A model generated the notes under the pieces. That model was given only the letters and a program-made list of their open reading frames with translations, had not been told where the DNA came from and did not search any database. Below, one piece after another: positions 63,962-64,000 of a stretch of DNA of 64,000 nucleotides. Position 1 is the stretch's first letter. The number at the start of each line of letters is the position of its first letter. The position numbers were made by a program, and so were the translations under genes. The stretch is from the NCBI GenBank assembly GCA_947496185.1, contig CANMCD010000007.1, positions 124,001 through 188,000 of the forward strand. The letters run 5' to 3'. The DNA comes from an uncultured Tenacibaculum sp. (GTDB taxonomy: Bacteria > Bacteroidota > Bacteroidia > Flavobacteriales > Flavobacteriaceae).

Positions 63962-64000
63962 AACGCTTGTAATTCTTTTACTGTGATTTTTCCTTCATAA
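63955..64000 (-). CDS. hisA: hisA, 3' end only (cut by window edge)
   Basis: The last 14 codons and the stop are visible: [14 protein letters not shown] then TAA (63957-63955), the usual C-terminal motif of HisA in this phylum. The stop overlaps the hisF ATG. The identification rests on this short tail plus its place ahead of hisF. Confidence 0.8.
   Translation of the reverse strand, partial: YEGKITVKELQALC

Overview
The window comes from an AT-rich member of the Bacteroidota, most likely a marine Flavobacteriaceae; the genus cannot be fixed from what I see. The evidence is two secreted proteins with type IX secretion (T9SS) type A C-terminal sorting domains, promoters of the form TTG-N17-21-TAnnTTTG, Bacteroidota-typical families (DUF5606, head-GIN/DUF2807, GlmU-like sugar nucleotidyltransferase, HisIE fusion) and lipoproteins with acidic residues after the lipobox Cys. 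I see no tRNA, rRNA or CRISPR array.

Region 1-8.4 kb is accessory. It holds the 3' part of a Tn3-family transposase running off the left edge, a RadC/JAB-domain protein, and a compact minus-strand operon: a 5-cytosine DNA methyltransferase, a 967-residue protein with two different GHKL ATPase modules (a MORC/MutL-like one at the N terminus and a histidine-kinase-like DHp plus ATPase at the C terminus), and a receiver-like protein with a large unassigned C-terminal region. I read this as a candidate restriction/conflict system wired through a phosphorelay-like pair. It is the most interesting locus here.

Region 8.4-25 kb is mostly metabolic. It holds a methionine-type aminotransferase, a secreted PI-PLC-like protein with crystallin-like repeats, and an acetate block: a porin, the DUF4212 small subunit and large subunit of a Na+/acetate-type symporter, a small membrane protein, an SLC5-fused histidine kinase (CrbS/CbrA type), a receiver-only response regulator, and acs. 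Next to it are an InsA-like zinc-ribbon/HTH protein, a Bor-like lipoprotein, a KAP-type P-loop ATPase and a cation/proton antiporter.

Region 26-44.9 kb carries an LtaS-like sulfatase-fold protein, two glycosyltransferases, dapD, ruvX, def, a DUF5606 gene, mazG, a metalloprotease-like protein, HMG-CoA lyase, an ECF sigma/anti-sigma/DUF4097/head-GIN envelope operon, a CarboxypepD_reg-like protein, an S41 protease and purL.

Region 44.9-46.55 kb is a 1.6 kb gene-free, very AT-rich stretch. It contains many TTTAC-N4-GTAAA palindromes, a tandem pair of TTAAAGT-N3-ACTTTAA palindromes and a 157-bp segment bounded by 20-bp inverted repeats. It leads into an XRE-type regulator that appears to start at a GTG rather than at the upstream TTG.

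Region 47-64 kb is core-like: a THUMP-like methyltransferase, peptidase E, two tandem paralogous small secreted proteins, a nitronate monooxygenase-like enzyme, an S8 protease with T9SS domain, mnmA, a YwqK/MORN-like protein, a GlmU-like enzyme, a voltage-gated-type K+ channel, miaA, an OmpH/Skp-like chaperone, a DUF1853 protein, an EamA exporter, a METTL25-like methyltransferase, and the end of a histidine operon (hisA 3' end, hisF, hisIE).
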